A stretch of 64,000 nt of DNA, from NCBI RefSeq assembly GCF_001936625.1, contig NZ_MSDU01000027.1, positions 1-64,000 on the forward strand. The letters run 5' to 3'. Below, one piece after another: positions 54,021-63,578 of this stretch (its first letter is position 1; each line of letters starts with the position of its first letter). The stretch comes from Domibacillus antri. Lineage in GTDB: Bacteria > Bacillota > Bacilli > Bacillales > Domibacillaceae. The notes below the pieces were generated by a model that saw only the letters and a list, made by a program, of their open reading frames with translations, had not been told where the DNA came from and made no database searches. The position numbers and the translations under genes were made by a program.

Positions 54021-54508
54021 TACAATGTCATGTTATCTTCAATATGAAAAAAAAGATATTTGATACTGGGCGTGTAGGCGGTCGAATTTTCATAACTCCA
54101 CAATCGATTGCGGCTATTCATCGTATGCGCATTAACAAGCAGAGAGTTTCCTTGTTTACCCGTGACAATTGTAGAATGATCTATACGGCCGTCCCCCGCG
54201 AAATCATAAAAAATAATGTCTCCTGGCATTAAAAGATCCGGTGATGATACTTTCTTCGCCTTTAAGCCCAGCGTTGATCCCTCCAAATACCACCTCAATG
54301 AATGAGAAACACTCCAGCTATAACTCCACGTACCTCCTCTGATCCACCATCCTTTTCCTCTGTTAGGATACCCGCGCATCGGTGCGCCGCCTGCCAGCAA
54401 ACATTGTGATATATAATTAGTACAGTCCACTGCAAAACGAGGAAAACCGGGATTGTAGCTGTTCCACCATTGCTGTGCATAATCAACAGCCGCCTCTCTG
54501 TTGTACAC
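54020..54508 (-). CDS. Amidase_6-domain protein
   Basis: 162 residues from a GTG start preceded by AAGGGGG. The putative amidase domain begins [20 protein letters not shown], has the candidate catalytic Cys in [17 protein letters not shown], and His in [11 protein letters not shown] and LVNAHT. No signal peptide is seen, so it may be a cytoplasmic or spore-linked cell-wall amidase like the Bacillus YhbB group. The ncRNA terminator lies just upstream. Confidence 0.8.
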   Translation of the reverse strand: MYNREAAVDYAQQWWNSYNPGFPRFAVDCTNYISQCLLAGGAPMRGYPNRGKGWWIRGGTWSYSWSVSHSLRWYLEGSTLGLKAKKVSSPDLLMPGDIIFYDFAGDGRIDHSTIVTGKQGNSLLVNAHTMNSRNRLWSYENSTAYTPSIKYLFFHIEDNMTL

Positions 54509-54549
54509 ATTCCATGCCCCCTTTACTACATACTATGCAAAAATGGGCA

Positions 54550-54818
54550 TAGAAAAACCGGACTAATGAATCAGTCCGGTTTTGTTCATTAATTTTGTAA
54601 CTCACAACGTTTTTAGAATGAAAACACCATTCATCTAAAATAAACCGCCGCGGTTCTATTCCACATCGTCGTTTATGATGTACCTAAACGACCTAAGCCC
54701 TGCCTTCTCTTAAGTCCTTGCGGCTCCGAAGCCGCTCCAGTGTGAATAAGCCTTACCAACACTAGCAGAATGCCAAAAATTCTTTATATGAAACGTTCTA
54801 AGTTACGTTTATCATGAT
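54550..54818 (-). ncRNA. Candidate structured non-coding RNA, about 265 nt, class unknown
   Basis: Leftward transcript with its own promoter (54825-54853) and terminator (54554-54583). A 16-base closing stem pairs 54791-54806 with 54597-54612 (one mismatch, one GU). Inside are six hairpins: 54737-54743/54759-54765; 54720-54725/54730-54735 (GCGGCT with AGCCGC); 54690-54697/54709-54716; 54668-54675/54685-54692; 54643-54655; 54614-54637. No protein frame fits. It is not tmRNA, RNase P, SRP or T-box by the motifs I know, and lacks the single-rod shape of 6S RNA. Confidence 0.7.
54554..54583. terminator. Terminator of the candidate ncRNA
   Basis: AAAACCGGACT (54554-54564) pairs perfectly with AGTCCGGTTTT (54573-54583) around an eight-base loop; minus strand ends TTTTTC. 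It lies 45 bases upstream of the amidase_6 gene and 330 bases past the chemoreceptor, so it serves the RNA between them. Confidence 0.85.
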
Positions 54819-54824
54819 TGATTA

Positions 54825-54853
54825 AATCTATCATTCAATCCCTCTACTGTCAA
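54825..54853 (-). promoter_or_regulatory. Sigma-A promoter of the candidate ncRNA
   Basis: Minus strand TTGACA (54853-54848), exactly 17 bases, TAGATT (54830-54825). The predicted start near 54818 is about 12 bases before the closing stem begins. Confidence 0.7.
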
Positions 54854-54915
54854 GACTATTTTTTTCGATAGACACAATATCCTGATATTCTCAAAAAAAA
54901 ACGGTTTCCCGGTAT

Positions 54916-55752
54916 TCACGATCTCATCACTTGTTTCATAAACTGCTTCATTTCTTCACTGACCGTGCTCAAGCTGTCCATTATATAACTGAAATCCTGA
55001 ACAAGATCAGCCTGTTGTTTCGATGCCTGATGAATGTGAGAAGTATTTTCCATTAGACTGCCTATGTTCGTACTGATGATGGACAGAGCCTGCTCAATGG
55101 ATTCCGTCGCATTGGATGTTTCATTTGACAACTTGCGGACTTCCTGTGCGACCACATTAAATCCGGCACCATACTGTCCGGCACGTGCCGCTTCAATCGA
55201 GGCATTTAACCCAAGCAAATTTGTCTGACGTGAAACAGAGCGGATAAAATTCGTGATATCCTGCGTTTTTTCCGAGTTTTCCAGCGCGTTTTTCGATTGT
55301 GCGGCTACTTCGTCACTCGCCGCTGCCAGCTCTTCCGAATGCGAGGCAACGGTATGAATTTTCTCTTGCAAATCAGTGACAATCCGTTCAATTCGTTCCA
55401 TATATTGATCCAATTTCTGCTCTTTGTCCATCGGGTAACCGACGGCAATGGCACCGACTATTTGTCCTTGGTCATCATATACAGGAAAAGCTGCTGCACC
55501 GAACGGCACACCGTACACATCTTCGGATACGTATGTATGGGAGACTTGTCCGCGAAGGGCCGTCTGCACATTGTGATCATCCGGATTAATCGGGTCCCCC
55601 GCTTTTATCTGGAAATCAATTTCTTTAGAGGGCATATAACATAAAAATGCATTAGACGATTTATCAACAATCCCAAGGTTAATATCCTCTTTCATCAATA
55701 AATGGATATACGGAGCCGCCTGCACAAGTGCATTCATCACAGTCATCATCAT
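54916..55752 (-). CDS. Soluble methyl-accepting chemotaxis-type protein, YfmS-like
   Basis: About 278 residues, no membrane segment. N-terminal sensor part ([20 protein letters not shown] resembles a Cache/PAS-like fold) and a short signalling domain with the hairpin tip region [37 protein letters not shown]. subtilis YfmS is similar in size. The start is one of a GTG-ATG-ATG-ATG run. A small GAAA-loop hairpin with nine T (54892-54913) follows the stop as terminator. Confidence 0.85.
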   Translation of the reverse strand: MMMTVMNALVQAAPYIHLLMKEDINLGIVDKSSNAFLCYMPSKEIDFQIKAGDPINPDDHNVQTALRGQVSHTYVSEDVYGVPFGAAAFPVYDDQGQIVGAIAVGYPMDKEQKLDQYMERIERIVTDLQEKIHTVASHSEELAAASDEVAAQSKNALENSEKTQDITNFIRSVSRQTNLLGLNASIEAARAGQYGAGFNVVAQEVRKLSNETSNATESIEQALSIISTNIGSLMENTSHIHQASKQQADLVQDFSYIMDSLSTVSEEMKQFMKQVMRS

Positions 55753-55816
55753 CACTACTTTCTTTTCTTAACGTTACTAGTAATATCGGCTTGTTTTCCA
55801 AAATATGAATATTTTC

Positions 55817-56584
55817 TTAACGAAAAAATCCGAGCCGTTTCGATATTCGGGCACCTGCTTCAATCATTCGTTTCTGAAGCGTTTTAATCCGATCATCTGT
55901 CATGCGCAGTGTAGGTCCGGAAATGGAAACAGCTGCTGCGACATTGCCGTTATGATCAAAAACTGGAGCGGCAATACAGCGGATTCCCGGTTCGTTTTCT
56001 TCTAAATCGAGGGCATATCCGTTCTTTTTGACATTTGTTAATTCCTCTAAAAAAGTTTGTTTTGACGTGATCGTATGTTCTGTATGCACCGGCATCCCTT
56101 TCCGGTCAAGAATATCAATGACTTCAGCTGCCGGCAAATGCGCAAGTATCGCTTTTCCGACCGATGTACAGTGGACGGGTGCCCGTTTTCCGACTTTCGA
56201 ATGCATTCGAAGCGCTTCATGACCGTCCAGTTTTTCGATGTAAACGACTTCCCCGCGATCATAGACAACAAGATGAACCACTTCATTTGTTTCATCCTCC
56301 AGCTGCTTTAAAACCGGCTGAGCTTCGGAACGCACATCAAGTGAATCAAGCAGCCTGGAACTGACATCGAGAAACGCGTACCCGATTCTATACCGTCCGG
56401 TTTCTTCGTTTTGCTCAATGTATCCGTACTGCATAAGCGTTGCGAGCGTCCGGAAAACGGAGCTTTTATTAATGTCCATTTGATTCGCAATTTCCGTAAC
56501 GCCGAGCCCATTCCTTGAAGCACTGACCAGCGCAATAATATCCAGTGCGCGGGCAACAGACTTTACTACATTTTCACGTTCCAA
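55817..56584 (-). CDS. IclR-family transcriptional regulator
   Basis: 255 residues: winged helix (GLGVTEIANQMDINKSSVFR then TLATLMQYGYIEQ) and a C-terminal effector domain (VHCTSVGKAILAHLP; NEPGIRCIAAPVFDHNGNV). TTG start at 56584 with AAGGCG upstream. Just downstream of malate synthase G, so glyoxylate-type control is likely, as for E. coli IclR; it is separated by a terminator. Confidence 0.88.
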   Translation of the reverse strand: MERENVVKSVARALDIIALVSASRNGLGVTEIANQMDINKSSVFRTLATLMQYGYIEQNEETGRYRIGYAFLDVSSRLLDSLDVRSEAQPVLKQLEDETNEVVHLVVYDRGEVVYIEKLDGHEALRMHSKVGKRAPVHCTSVGKAILAHLPAAEVIDILDRKGMPVHTEHTITSKQTFLEELTNVKKNGYALDLEENEPGIRCIAAPVFDHNGNVAAAVSISGPTLRMTDDRIKTLQKRMIEAGARISKRLGFFR

Positions 56585-56605
56585 TTGAATCGCCTTCTTT
56601 CCATA

Positions 56606-56632
56606 AAGAAAAGCTGGCCGCGGCCAGCCTTT
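56606..56632 (-). terminator. Terminator of glcB
   Basis: GCTGGCCGCGGCCAGC, a perfect palindrome (56613-56628), flanked by AAAGAAAA and TTTTCTTTT; directly follows the malate synthase stop. Confidence 0.8.
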
Positions 56633-56636
56633 TCTT

Positions 56637-58793
56637 TTATGATTTGATGCTGTATTTTTCTTTCGCTTCTAAACGTTTTCGATGCAAAATCGGCTCTGTG
56701 TAGCCATTTGGCTGATCATATCCTTTAAAGATAAGGTCACATGCGGCACTGAAGGCAACAGAATCATCGTAATTCGGCGACATCGGACGATAGCCTGGAT
56801 CTCCTGCATTTTGTTCATCAACTATTTTTGACATCCGTTTCAATGTTTCCATTACTTGCTCTTCTGTGCAAATGCCGTGATGCAGCCAGTTGGCAACATG
56901 CTGGCTCGAAATTCGGAGCGTTGCACGATCTTCCATCAGCCCGACATTATTAATATCCGGCACTTTCGAACAGCCGACGCCCTGCTCCACCCAGCGGACT
57001 ACATAACCGAGAATACCCTGCGCGTTGTTATCAAGCTCTTGTTGTATTTCATCTGCACTCCAGTTCGCTTCTTGCGCAACTGGAATTTGTAAAATATCGT
57101 CACGGTAGTCAGCATTCTCTTCTTTTAATTCATTTTGAACATCAAACACGTTTACATCATGATAATGAAGGGCATGAAGGACAGCTGCTGTCGGTGATGG
57201 AACCCATGCCGTATTGGCGCCGGCTTTCAAATGACCGATTTTCTGTTCAATCATGTCCGCCATTAAATCCGGCATCGCCCACATTCCTTTTCCGATTTGA
57301 GCACGGTGCTGGAAACCGGCTGCAAGTCCATTTACAACATTGGACTTTTCATAACTGGCAAGCCATGTAGATGTTTTCATAGCTCCTTTGCGGATCATCG
57401 GACCTGCTTCCATCGACGTATGCATCTCATCGCCCGTCCGGTCAAGGAAACCTGTATTAATAAAGACGACGCGCTCTTTTACAGCTTCGATACAATTTTT
57501 CAAATTAAGAGACGTCCGTCTTTCTTCATCCATGACACCAATTTTCAGCGTATTGCGCGGCATGCCGAGCAAATCCTCAATCCGGTCAAACAGTTCGTTG
57601 GCAAACGCAACTTCTTTTGATCCATGCATTTTCGGCTTTACAATATAAATGGACCCTTTCTTTGAGTTATGAAGAGACGAACGGCCGTTAAGCGAGCATT
57701 TTGCAATGGCGCTTGTGATCACGCCATCCAGAATACCTTCAAATATTTCCTGTCCATTTGCATCAAGTACCGCATTATTTGTCATTAAATGACCGACGTT
57801 GCGGACAAACATCATTGAACGGCCGTGCAGTGTGAACGTGCTTCCATCCGGCGCTGTATATTGGCGGTCAGGATTTAATGTCCGCTGAAGCTGTCTGCCG
57901 CCTTTCTCAAATGAAGCCGATAAGCTTCCCTTCATAAGTCCCAGCCAATTTTTATAGACAAGTACCTTATCTTCCGCATCGACCGCTGCCACAGAATCTT
58001 CGCAGTCCATGATCGTTGTAATCGCCGCTTCCATTAAAATATCTTTCACACCGGCAGGATCAGATTGACCGATCGGATGATTCGGATCGACTTGAATTTC
58101 AAAATGAAGGCCATTGTTCTCAAATAAAATACCAGACTCTGAAACTCCTTTAAACTGTTCCGCCTTTTTTAGTGTTGTTGTCCCGTCTTTTAACGTGACA
58201 GTTAATTGACCGCCTTCAACACTGTAGCTCGTTGATTCCTTATGTGAGCCGCGTTCAAGCGGTGCCGCTTTATCTAAAAATTCACGCGCAAATGAAATGA
58301 CTTTTTCACCGCGCACCGGGTTATAGCCCCCAGATTTTTCCGCGCCGCCTTCTTCTGAAATGGCATCTGTTCCGTATAAGGCGTCATACAAGCTTCCCCA
58401 TCTCGCATTCGCCGCATTGATCGCATAACGGGCATTGTTCACCGGCACAACCAGCTGCGGGCCGGCCTGCAAAGCAATTTCATCATCGACGTTTTCAGTC
58501 GAAATGGAAAAGTCATCAACAACTGGTTCTAAATAGCCGATCCCTTCCAAGAAAGCTTTGTAGCTTTCAAACTGAAATTCATTGTTTTTGTGCCAGTTGT
58601 TAATGAGCGCCTGTATTTCATCACGGCGTTCCAGCAGTGCTCTGTTTTTCGGTGTCAAATCAGCGACAAGATCGCTGAAACCATTCCAGAATTCATCGAG
58701 ACCGATACCCGCTGCCGGCAGGACATCACTGTTCACAAAATCAAACAGCTGCTGATCTACCTGTAATGAACCCGCTTTCACATAATTCCCCAT
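56637..58793 (-). CDS. glcB: Malate synthase G
   Basis: Condenses glyoxylate with acetyl-CoA to malate. 718 residues, the size of the G isoform. [20 protein letters not shown], the [16 protein letters not shown] block, and [20 protein letters not shown] are characteristic. The ATG at 58793 ([10 protein letters not shown]) follows AAAGGGGAT; the in-frame ATG three codons earlier is too close to that site. No isocitrate lyase gene is in the window. Confidence 0.95.
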   Translation of the reverse strand: MGNYVKAGSLQVDQQLFDFVNSDVLPAAGIGLDEFWNGFSDLVADLTPKNRALLERRDEIQALINNWHKNNEFQFESYKAFLEGIGYLEPVVDDFSISTENVDDEIALQAGPQLVVPVNNARYAINAANARWGSLYDALYGTDAISEEGGAEKSGGYNPVRGEKVISFAREFLDKAAPLERGSHKESTSYSVEGGQLTVTLKDGTTTLKKAEQFKGVSESGILFENNGLHFEIQVDPNHPIGQSDPAGVKDILMEAAITTIMDCEDSVAAVDAEDKVLVYKNWLGLMKGSLSASFEKGGRQLQRTLNPDRQYTAPDGSTFTLHGRSMMFVRNVGHLMTNNAVLDANGQEIFEGILDGVITSAIAKCSLNGRSSLHNSKKGSIYIVKPKMHGSKEVAFANELFDRIEDLLGMPRNTLKIGVMDEERRTSLNLKNCIEAVKERVVFINTGFLDRTGDEMHTSMEAGPMIRKGAMKTSTWLASYEKSNVVNGLAAGFQHRAQIGKGMWAMPDLMADMIEQKIGHLKAGANTAWVPSPTAAVLHALHYHDVNVFDVQNELKEENADYRDDILQIPVAQEANWSADEIQQELDNNAQGILGYVVRWVEQGVGCSKVPDINNVGLMEDRATLRISSQHVANWLHHGICTEEQVMETLKRMSKIVDEQNAGDPGYRPMSPNYDDSVAFSAACDLIFKGYDQPNGYTEPILHRKRLEAKEKYSIKS

Positions 58794-58901
58794 AAAAAAC
58801 ATCCCCTTTGTTTCTTATTACGCAACAGCGTTTCAAATTATACATAAAAAGAGTAGCATGGTTTTCAGAAAATTTCAACCTCTTTCCAAAAACCTTGCCG
58901 T

Positions 58902-58997
58902 TTATTTTTTCCATAACTTTTGCAGAATCGGATATAACTTAATCATCGCAAAAAACACGATGGCAAAAACAATAACCTGCAGAGCCGCTTCGCCCAT
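58902..58997 (-). CDS. Small single-span membrane protein
   Basis: 31 residues: one hydrophobic helix (LQVIVFAIVFFAMIKLYPIL) between a short acidic N terminus (MGEAA) and a basic tail (LWKK). AAAGGG lies 10 bases before the ATG. Codons and hydropathy look real, but its size makes this uncertain. No known family recognised. Confidence 0.45.
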   Translation of the reverse strand: MGEAALQVIVFAIVFFAMIKLYPILQKLWKK

Positions 58998-59319
58998 TTA
59001 CACCAGCCCTTTCTTTTTTGCATCCAGTATACCACTAGTAAAAATCAATGGATATTAGAAGGCATGATCAATATGCCTTTATTTATCGTTCTCCTTGTTA
59101 CGGAGTTGATATAGAAAAGTTTATGACGAATATCCTGTACTTTTTGCATCATTCCCGGTTTTGATTAAATAAAGACGAATTCTGACAAATTACGCCATTT
59201 TGTAAAGTTTTTCAAAAAATTCACACAATTTTCTTCAGTGAAAATACTGCCACACCTTCCTAACCATAGTATGATAGTTTTATGACTTTCGATTCAATTT
59301 CATAACTAATGAGGGATGT
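58998..59319. other. Gap upstream of the chemoreceptor remnant
   Basis: AT-rich. Contains an AAGGCAT/ATGCCTT hairpin (59059-59079) that may be an old terminator. No gene seen. Confidence 0.4.
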
Positions 59320-59914
59320 ATGATGAAACTGCGCGGAAAATTGCAAGTTGCTTTTACAGCGGCGCTTTTGCCTTTACTTTTACTTATCGGTTTTAGTTTT
59401 ATCGCCTTAAGCCAGCTCAGCCAATCAATTAATGAAATGCATGATGAAGGCCTTGCGGTGTCAAACAATTTAGTCAGATTATCAACGATGACTGAAAACA
59501 CACGGGTTAATATGCTGCAGGCTGTTTTAAACGAAGATCCGTCAAATTCAAGAAGAAGTACAATCTACCTCCATCCAGATGGAGAAAAACGTTCAGGCGG
59601 TTGAAACGGGAATTCAAAAAGCAGATGCCGTTACAGCCATTTTTACAGATATTCATGAAAAAATGGATATTGTCACACGAAATGTTCAAGAAGCCTCTGC
59701 CTCTACTCAGGAAATTGCAAACAGCAGTTCCAGTATTGTCGAGGCGATCGACAGAACCAATACAGCGGTTGAACGCAGTGTGCTTGCCAGTCAGGAAAGC
59801 TCCGCTGCAGCAGAAGAACAGCTGGCAACAACAGAAGAAATCGCGGCTTCCGCCCAGTCACTTGCCCATCTTGCGGACGAGCTTCAAAAAGCGGTCAGCC
59901 AGTTTAAAAGCTAA
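59320..59914 (+). pseudogene. Chemoreceptor (MCP) gene collapsed by an internal deletion and frameshift
   Basis: Frame 1 (59320-59604) gives a normal MCP N terminus: MKLRGKLQVAFTAALLPLLL, a membrane helix and the start of a four-helix sensor (VSNNLVRLSTMTENTRVNML). At about 59535-59540 the sequence jumps to the end of an MCP signalling domain, read in another frame: IRQIQEEVQSTSIQ, then VQEASASTQEIANSSSSIVE to 59914. A normal MCP has about 560-660 codons, so over 1 kb is missing. Confidence 0.85.
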
Positions 59915-59918
59915 AAAG

Positions 59919-59950
59919 TTAACGCCCCCGAGTGAACACGGGGGCGTTAT
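59919..59950. terminator. Bidirectional terminator
   Basis: AACGCCCCCG (59921-59930) pairs with CGGGGGCGTT (59939-59948), between the convergent MCP remnant and the binding-protein gene. Confidence 0.85.
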
Positions 59951-59961
59951 TTAACTTCTTT

Positions 59962-61134
59962 TTACTGAGCCGCCTGCTGAATAACGTCAGGTGCATCTGT
60001 ATGGTAAACCATTTTCCACGCTTCTAAAATATTATCTTTTGTTACATTCAGTGAAGGAACAGCCACGTATGGCGGTGTTTCCGTTCCAAGTAACGATTGA
60101 GCTGCCAGAATGGCTTCCGCAACTCCTTGATCATAAGGAAGCTGTGCGCCGAGACCTTTAACAATTCCGTCTGAAGCAATGTCAAGCGCCACGTTTGTGC
60201 CAAGGTCGATCGTTGTAATGACAAGATCTTCTCTTCCTGCTGTACGGGCAGCAGCTAGAACGCCTTCAGCCGGTACATCCCATACGGCAAAGATGCCATC
60301 TAATTCCGGATTTTTCGTCAGCATGGCAGAGGCAATTTTCTCACCTGCATTCGGATCTGTAATCCCGCTGCGTGCCACGATTTCAATGTTCGGATATTTT
60401 TCCTTGATGGTCTTTTCAAACGCTTCTGTACGCTGGCGTGTAACGAAGAAATCCGCATCATGGAATATGACACCGATCTTCCCTTTTTCCTCAAGCTGTG
60501 CCGCCATAATTTCAGCCGCTTCTACACCATTTCCGTAGTTATCCGCTGAAACAACGCTGACATAATCTGTGCCAGCTGTTAAACCTTGTGGCGCATTATC
60601 CATGAATACCAGTTTGACACCTGCATCCGCCGCTTTTTTATACGCTGCCGCTGTTGAAACAGGATCAACTGGAATACTCACAATAATATCAGGGTCTTTC
60701 GCTAATACTGTTTCAATATCAGATACTTGCTTTTCTGCTTTGAACTGACCATCTGTTACGGCAATCACTTCAATTCCCATTCGATCAAAGGCTGCTTCTA
60801 ATCCATCAATCTGTGCTTTAGACCAGTCATTTCCGGCATAGTGCATCACAATGGCCGCTTTATAATTACCTTCTTTTACTTTCGCAATTTCTTCTTCAGA
60901 CAAACGAAGTGTTTTCGCTGAAATCGCAAGCTCACCATTTGGTCCCTTACTTAAAATATCACGGTCACTTGGAATATCTTCGTTAATCGTTAGGGCACCT
61001 GTTTCAGGAAGTTCCGCTGCTTTTTCTTCGTTTTCTCCTTCCGGCGAAGATGAAGAATCCTGATTACCGCACGCTGCAAGGGCAAAAATTGCGCCAAATA
61101 GGATTGTCATAAATAATAATAATGTCTTTTTCAT
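59962..61134 (-). CDS. Sugar ABC transporter binding lipoprotein, RbsB-type
   Basis: 390 residues: MKKTLLLFMTILFGAIFALA with lipobox LAAC, an acidic linker, then a periplasmic-binding fold of the ribose/galactose type (AAIVMHYAGNDWSKAQIDGL; AKDPDIIVSIPVDPVSTAAA; GIFAVWDVPAEGVLAAARTA). No permease or ATPase gene is next to it in the window, so it is either an orphan or its partners are beyond the right edge. A cre-like site precedes it. Confidence 0.88.
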   Translation of the reverse strand: MKKTLLLFMTILFGAIFALAACGNQDSSSSPEGENEEKAAELPETGALTINEDIPSDRDILSKGPNGELAISAKTLRLSEEEIAKVKEGNYKAAIVMHYAGNDWSKAQIDGLEAAFDRMGIEVIAVTDGQFKAEKQVSDIETVLAKDPDIIVSIPVDPVSTAAAYKKAADAGVKLVFMDNAPQGLTAGTDYVSVVSADNYGNGVEAAEIMAAQLEEKGKIGVIFHDADFFVTRQRTEAFEKTIKEKYPNIEIVARSGITDPNAGEKIASAMLTKNPELDGIFAVWDVPAEGVLAAARTAGREDLVITTIDLGTNVALDIASDGIVKGLGAQLPYDQGVAEAILAAQSLLGTETPPYVAVPSLNVTKDNILEAWKMVYHTDAPDVIQQAAQ

Positions 61135-61157
61135 GTTAACCCCTCCATTATCTTATT

Positions 61158-61171
61158 TGAAACCGTTTTCT
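61158..61171. promoter_or_regulatory. cre-like CcpA site upstream of the RbsB-type gene
   Basis: TGAAACCGTTTTCT, 13 of 14 matches to the cre consensus, 24 bases before the start codon. On the minus strand the 16-mer TAAGAAAACGGTTTCA is identical to that at 15.27 kb. Confidence 0.6.
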
Positions 61172-61220
61172 TAATTTCTCTAAAAGAGTGTTCCTTCAGA
61201 TAGCCTTCGTCTTCTATCTT

Positions 61221-61514
61221 TTATTGCCTTTCAGTTGCATCAAATATTTCTGCATGTAAAGGCTCGCGTAAAACACCTGGAACATTATGAACAAATGTTT
61301 TAAAATGGGCTGTTTCCTCGTGATACGTAACCGCCGCCTGATCATTCCACTTCTCTAGAAAAACAAAATCATTTGGCTGTTCCGGATCTTCAAAGCATTG
61401 ATAGCTGATATTTCCTTCTTCTGCTTGGGAAAGAACCGTTACTTTTTTTGCCTGTTCCAGAAAATCATCACGGTGTGTTGGATCGACCTTTAGGAATGCA
61501 TGGATAATAATCAC
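61221..61514 (-). CDS. ABM-domain (antibiotic biosynthesis monooxygenase-like) protein
   Basis: 97 residues, a dimeric ferredoxin-like barrel: IIIHAFLKVDPTHRDDFLEQ, GNISYQCFEDPEQPNDFVFL, and HEETAHFKTFVHNVPGV. GTG start with TAGGAGG eight bases upstream. Such proteins are YgiN-like quinol monooxygenases or mutarotase-like partners; in a sugar locus the role is unclear. Confidence 0.82.
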   Translation of the reverse strand: MIIIHAFLKVDPTHRDDFLEQAKKVTVLSQAEEGNISYQCFEDPEQPNDFVFLEKWNDQAAVTYHEETAHFKTFVHNVPGVLREPLHAEIFDATERQ

Positions 61515-61609
61515 AAGTGAGTCCTCCTATCGGACGGATAAATGTTGCCGGCTTTTATATTGAATGTACAATTGATACGGCCCTTTGGTCATCCTCCATT
61601 TGTGGAAAA

Positions 61610-61635
61610 TTGAGCCGCATTTAATTGCGGCTCAA
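61610..61635. terminator. Terminator of the TIM-barrel/dehydrogenase operon
   Basis: TTGAGCCGCA pairs perfectly with TGCGGCTCAA around TTTAAT; the minus strand continues TTTTCC. Confidence 0.75.
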
Positions 61636-61656
61636 CTTCCTAATACAACGTTACTG

Positions 61657-62496
61657 CTAACCTAACTTCGCTAATTCCTCTTTCAAATATTCAATGGATG
61701 TTCTCGCATACCAGTCAGGCTCTGCCTGTCTCGTATGGAACCCGACTTCCATCGATAAATAACCATCATAATTAATTTCCTTTAATGCCTTTAAAACAGC
61801 TGGAAAATCACATCTTCCTTGTCCAGGAGGAAGACGGTCGCTGTCAGCAATGTGAACATGATGCAGTTTGTCCGCCATTCTGTACACATAATCACTGGCT
61901 ACTTCGTTACGATACAACGCATGGAATGTGTCAAACATCACCTTAACGTTCGATGCGCCCGTTTGTTCACTTAAAAGCAAAGCATCATCCGCTGTTTCAA
62001 TTAAATTACTGTCAGCAGGAGTCGGTTCGACTACCATAGTAACGCCCAGCTCTTTTGCATATTTCGCTACATCTCCGAGACCTTCCAAACTATAATTCCA
62101 TGCATCCTGCTGCTGCGTGCCGTGAACAACCCAGCCAGCAATCCACATGACTGTCGGACACTCCCATTCATGGGCAAGGCGTACCACTTCTTTATAGTGA
62201 TTGATTGTAAATGCTCTTTCTTCAGACAATGGAGAGCTCGGATTCATCCCCGGGCCGCCACCAGGAGCAGGCAGCATTGCAGCCACTTTTAAATTCTTTT
62301 GCTTCAATAGCGCCAAAATTTCTTGTCGGCGCTCTTTTGACAAATAGTCTGGCCACGCATGCGGACTGGCACAGCCAATCTCGATCGCGTCGTAGCCAAA
62401 TGATGACAGTCGGTTAATGACATCATCCAATGGATAAGAAGGAACCCAAACCGGAAAACCGCTGTACGGCCACGTATTAAAAGCAATACCTTTCAT
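61657..62496 (-). CDS. Sugar phosphate isomerase/epimerase-like TIM barrel (AP endonuclease 2 family)
   Basis: 279 residues of the xylose-isomerase-like fold. DAIEIGCASPHAW, VVEPTPADSNLIETADDA (metal Glu), VMFDTFHALYRNE (metal Asp/His), HHVHIADSDRLPPGQGRCDF and GYLSMEVGFHTRQAEPDWYA give the full metal site. The ATG at 62496 follows AAAGGGAGAG. Overlapped chain with the dehydrogenase gene is avoided by about 20 bases. Likely an isomerase of a keto-sugar or inositol-like compound. Confidence 0.88.
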   Translation of the reverse strand: MKGIAFNTWPYSGFPVWVPSYPLDDVINRLSSFGYDAIEIGCASPHAWPDYLSKERRQEILALLKQKNLKVAAMLPAPGGGPGMNPSSPLSEERAFTINHYKEVVRLAHEWECPTVMWIAGWVVHGTQQQDAWNYSLEGLGDVAKYAKELGVTMVVEPTPADSNLIETADDALLLSEQTGASNVKVMFDTFHALYRNEVASDYVYRMADKLHHVHIADSDRLPPGQGRCDFPAVLKALKEINYDGYLSMEVGFHTRQAEPDWYARTSIEYLKEELAKLG

Positions 62497-62515
62497 CTTC
62501 TCTCTCCCTTTTGAT

Positions 62516-63550
62516 TTATTCCCAAACAAATACGGCTTTTTCTGTCTTTCTTTCATCAAATAACCGGAATGCTGTTTCTGCTTCTGTCAGCGGAAACTTG
62601 TGTGTCACCAATTTTTCGACTGGTAAATCTTTTTTTACGATAAAATTGGCGATTTCTTCATACTCATGAATCGGGAAATACCATGATCCCATCACCATAA
62701 TTTGTTTGCGGATCAACTGCTCACTCGGCTTGATCGTCGTTTCTTTGCTTTCACCAATGAAAGCGACTCGTCCATGAGGGCGTACACAGCTTAGTGCATC
62801 ATTTTCAGCGTATGGACTACCGGAACAATCAATTGCCGCATCCGCTCCCTGGCCGTTTGTGATGCGCGCAATTTCTTCTAATACATTCGCATCTTTTCCA
62901 TTAATCGTATAGTCTGCGCCAAGCTCTTTCGCCATTTCTAATCGTTCATCCAGCATATCGACAGCAATCACTGTTGCACCAAGACCTTTAGCAATCATAA
63001 CCCCGGCATTGCCCATTGGTCCAAGACCGAACATAACTAGTGTGTCTCTTCCTGAAATATTCAATCGTTTTTGTGCATGATACAATGTGCCAACAGCGTC
63101 CGTTGAGACAGCTGCAGTAATAAAGCTCATATCGTCCGGTAGTCTCATGCAATTCTCTGCAGGGGCCACCATGTAATCTGCATCTCCCCCGTGAGAATCG
63201 AATCCTATACATTTAAATTCTTTGCAAAACATTTTGTAGCCGCTTTTACAATGTGCACATTCACCACATCCAAGAGCTAAATAAACCGCGACACGATCAC
63301 CGGCTTTATACGTTGTCACACCCGGTCCTACTTCTGTGATAACGCCAGCCGGTTCGTGACCTGGAATAATGGAGGCCTTTTTGTTGCCATCTCCAAAAAC
63401 AGATGTTCCATAATACAAACTCATATCACTGCGGCAAATCGCTGAAGCCTTTAATTGAATTAATACTTCTCCTTGACCAGGTGTCGGAATATCAAATTCC
63501 TGTATTTCCACTTTTTTATCTCCTGGAAAAATTACCGCCTGCATTGTCAT
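62516..63550 (-). CDS. Zinc-dependent sugar/polyol dehydrogenase (MDR family)
   Basis: 344 residues. Catalytic zinc site: C in SAICRSDMSL and GHEPAGVITEVG; structural zinc cysteines in CGECAHCKSGYKMFCKEFKC; NAD-binding GLGPMGNAGVMIA. Similar to sorbitol and threonine dehydrogenases. GGAGGG precedes the ATG. Flanked by two isomerase-like TIM barrels in one leftward operon. Confidence 0.92.
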   Translation of the reverse strand: MTMQAVIFPGDKKVEIQEFDIPTPGQGEVLIQLKASAICRSDMSLYYGTSVFGDGNKKASIIPGHEPAGVITEVGPGVTTYKAGDRVAVYLALGCGECAHCKSGYKMFCKEFKCIGFDSHGGDADYMVAPAENCMRLPDDMSFITAAVSTDAVGTLYHAQKRLNISGRDTLVMFGLGPMGNAGVMIAKGLGATVIAVDMLDERLEMAKELGADYTINGKDANVLEEIARITNGQGADAAIDCSGSPYAENDALSCVRPHGRVAFIGESKETTIKPSEQLIRKQIMVMGSWYFPIHEYEEIANFIVKKDLPVEKLVTHKFPLTEAETAFRLFDERKTEKAVFVWE

Positions 63551-63578
63551 TAATATCCCTCCATTATTTTAATAGAGA

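Noticed and set aside
54640-54670. T-box motif in the candidate ncRNA (GTGGAATAGAACCGCGG on the minus strand)
   Set aside because: The T-box core GGTGGNACCGCG is interrupted, there is no specifier stem pattern, and no amino acid or tRNA gene follows.
59059-59079. Functional terminator (AAGGCAT/ATGCCTT)
   Set aside because: No convincing gene ends next to it in either direction; kept only as a note on the gap.
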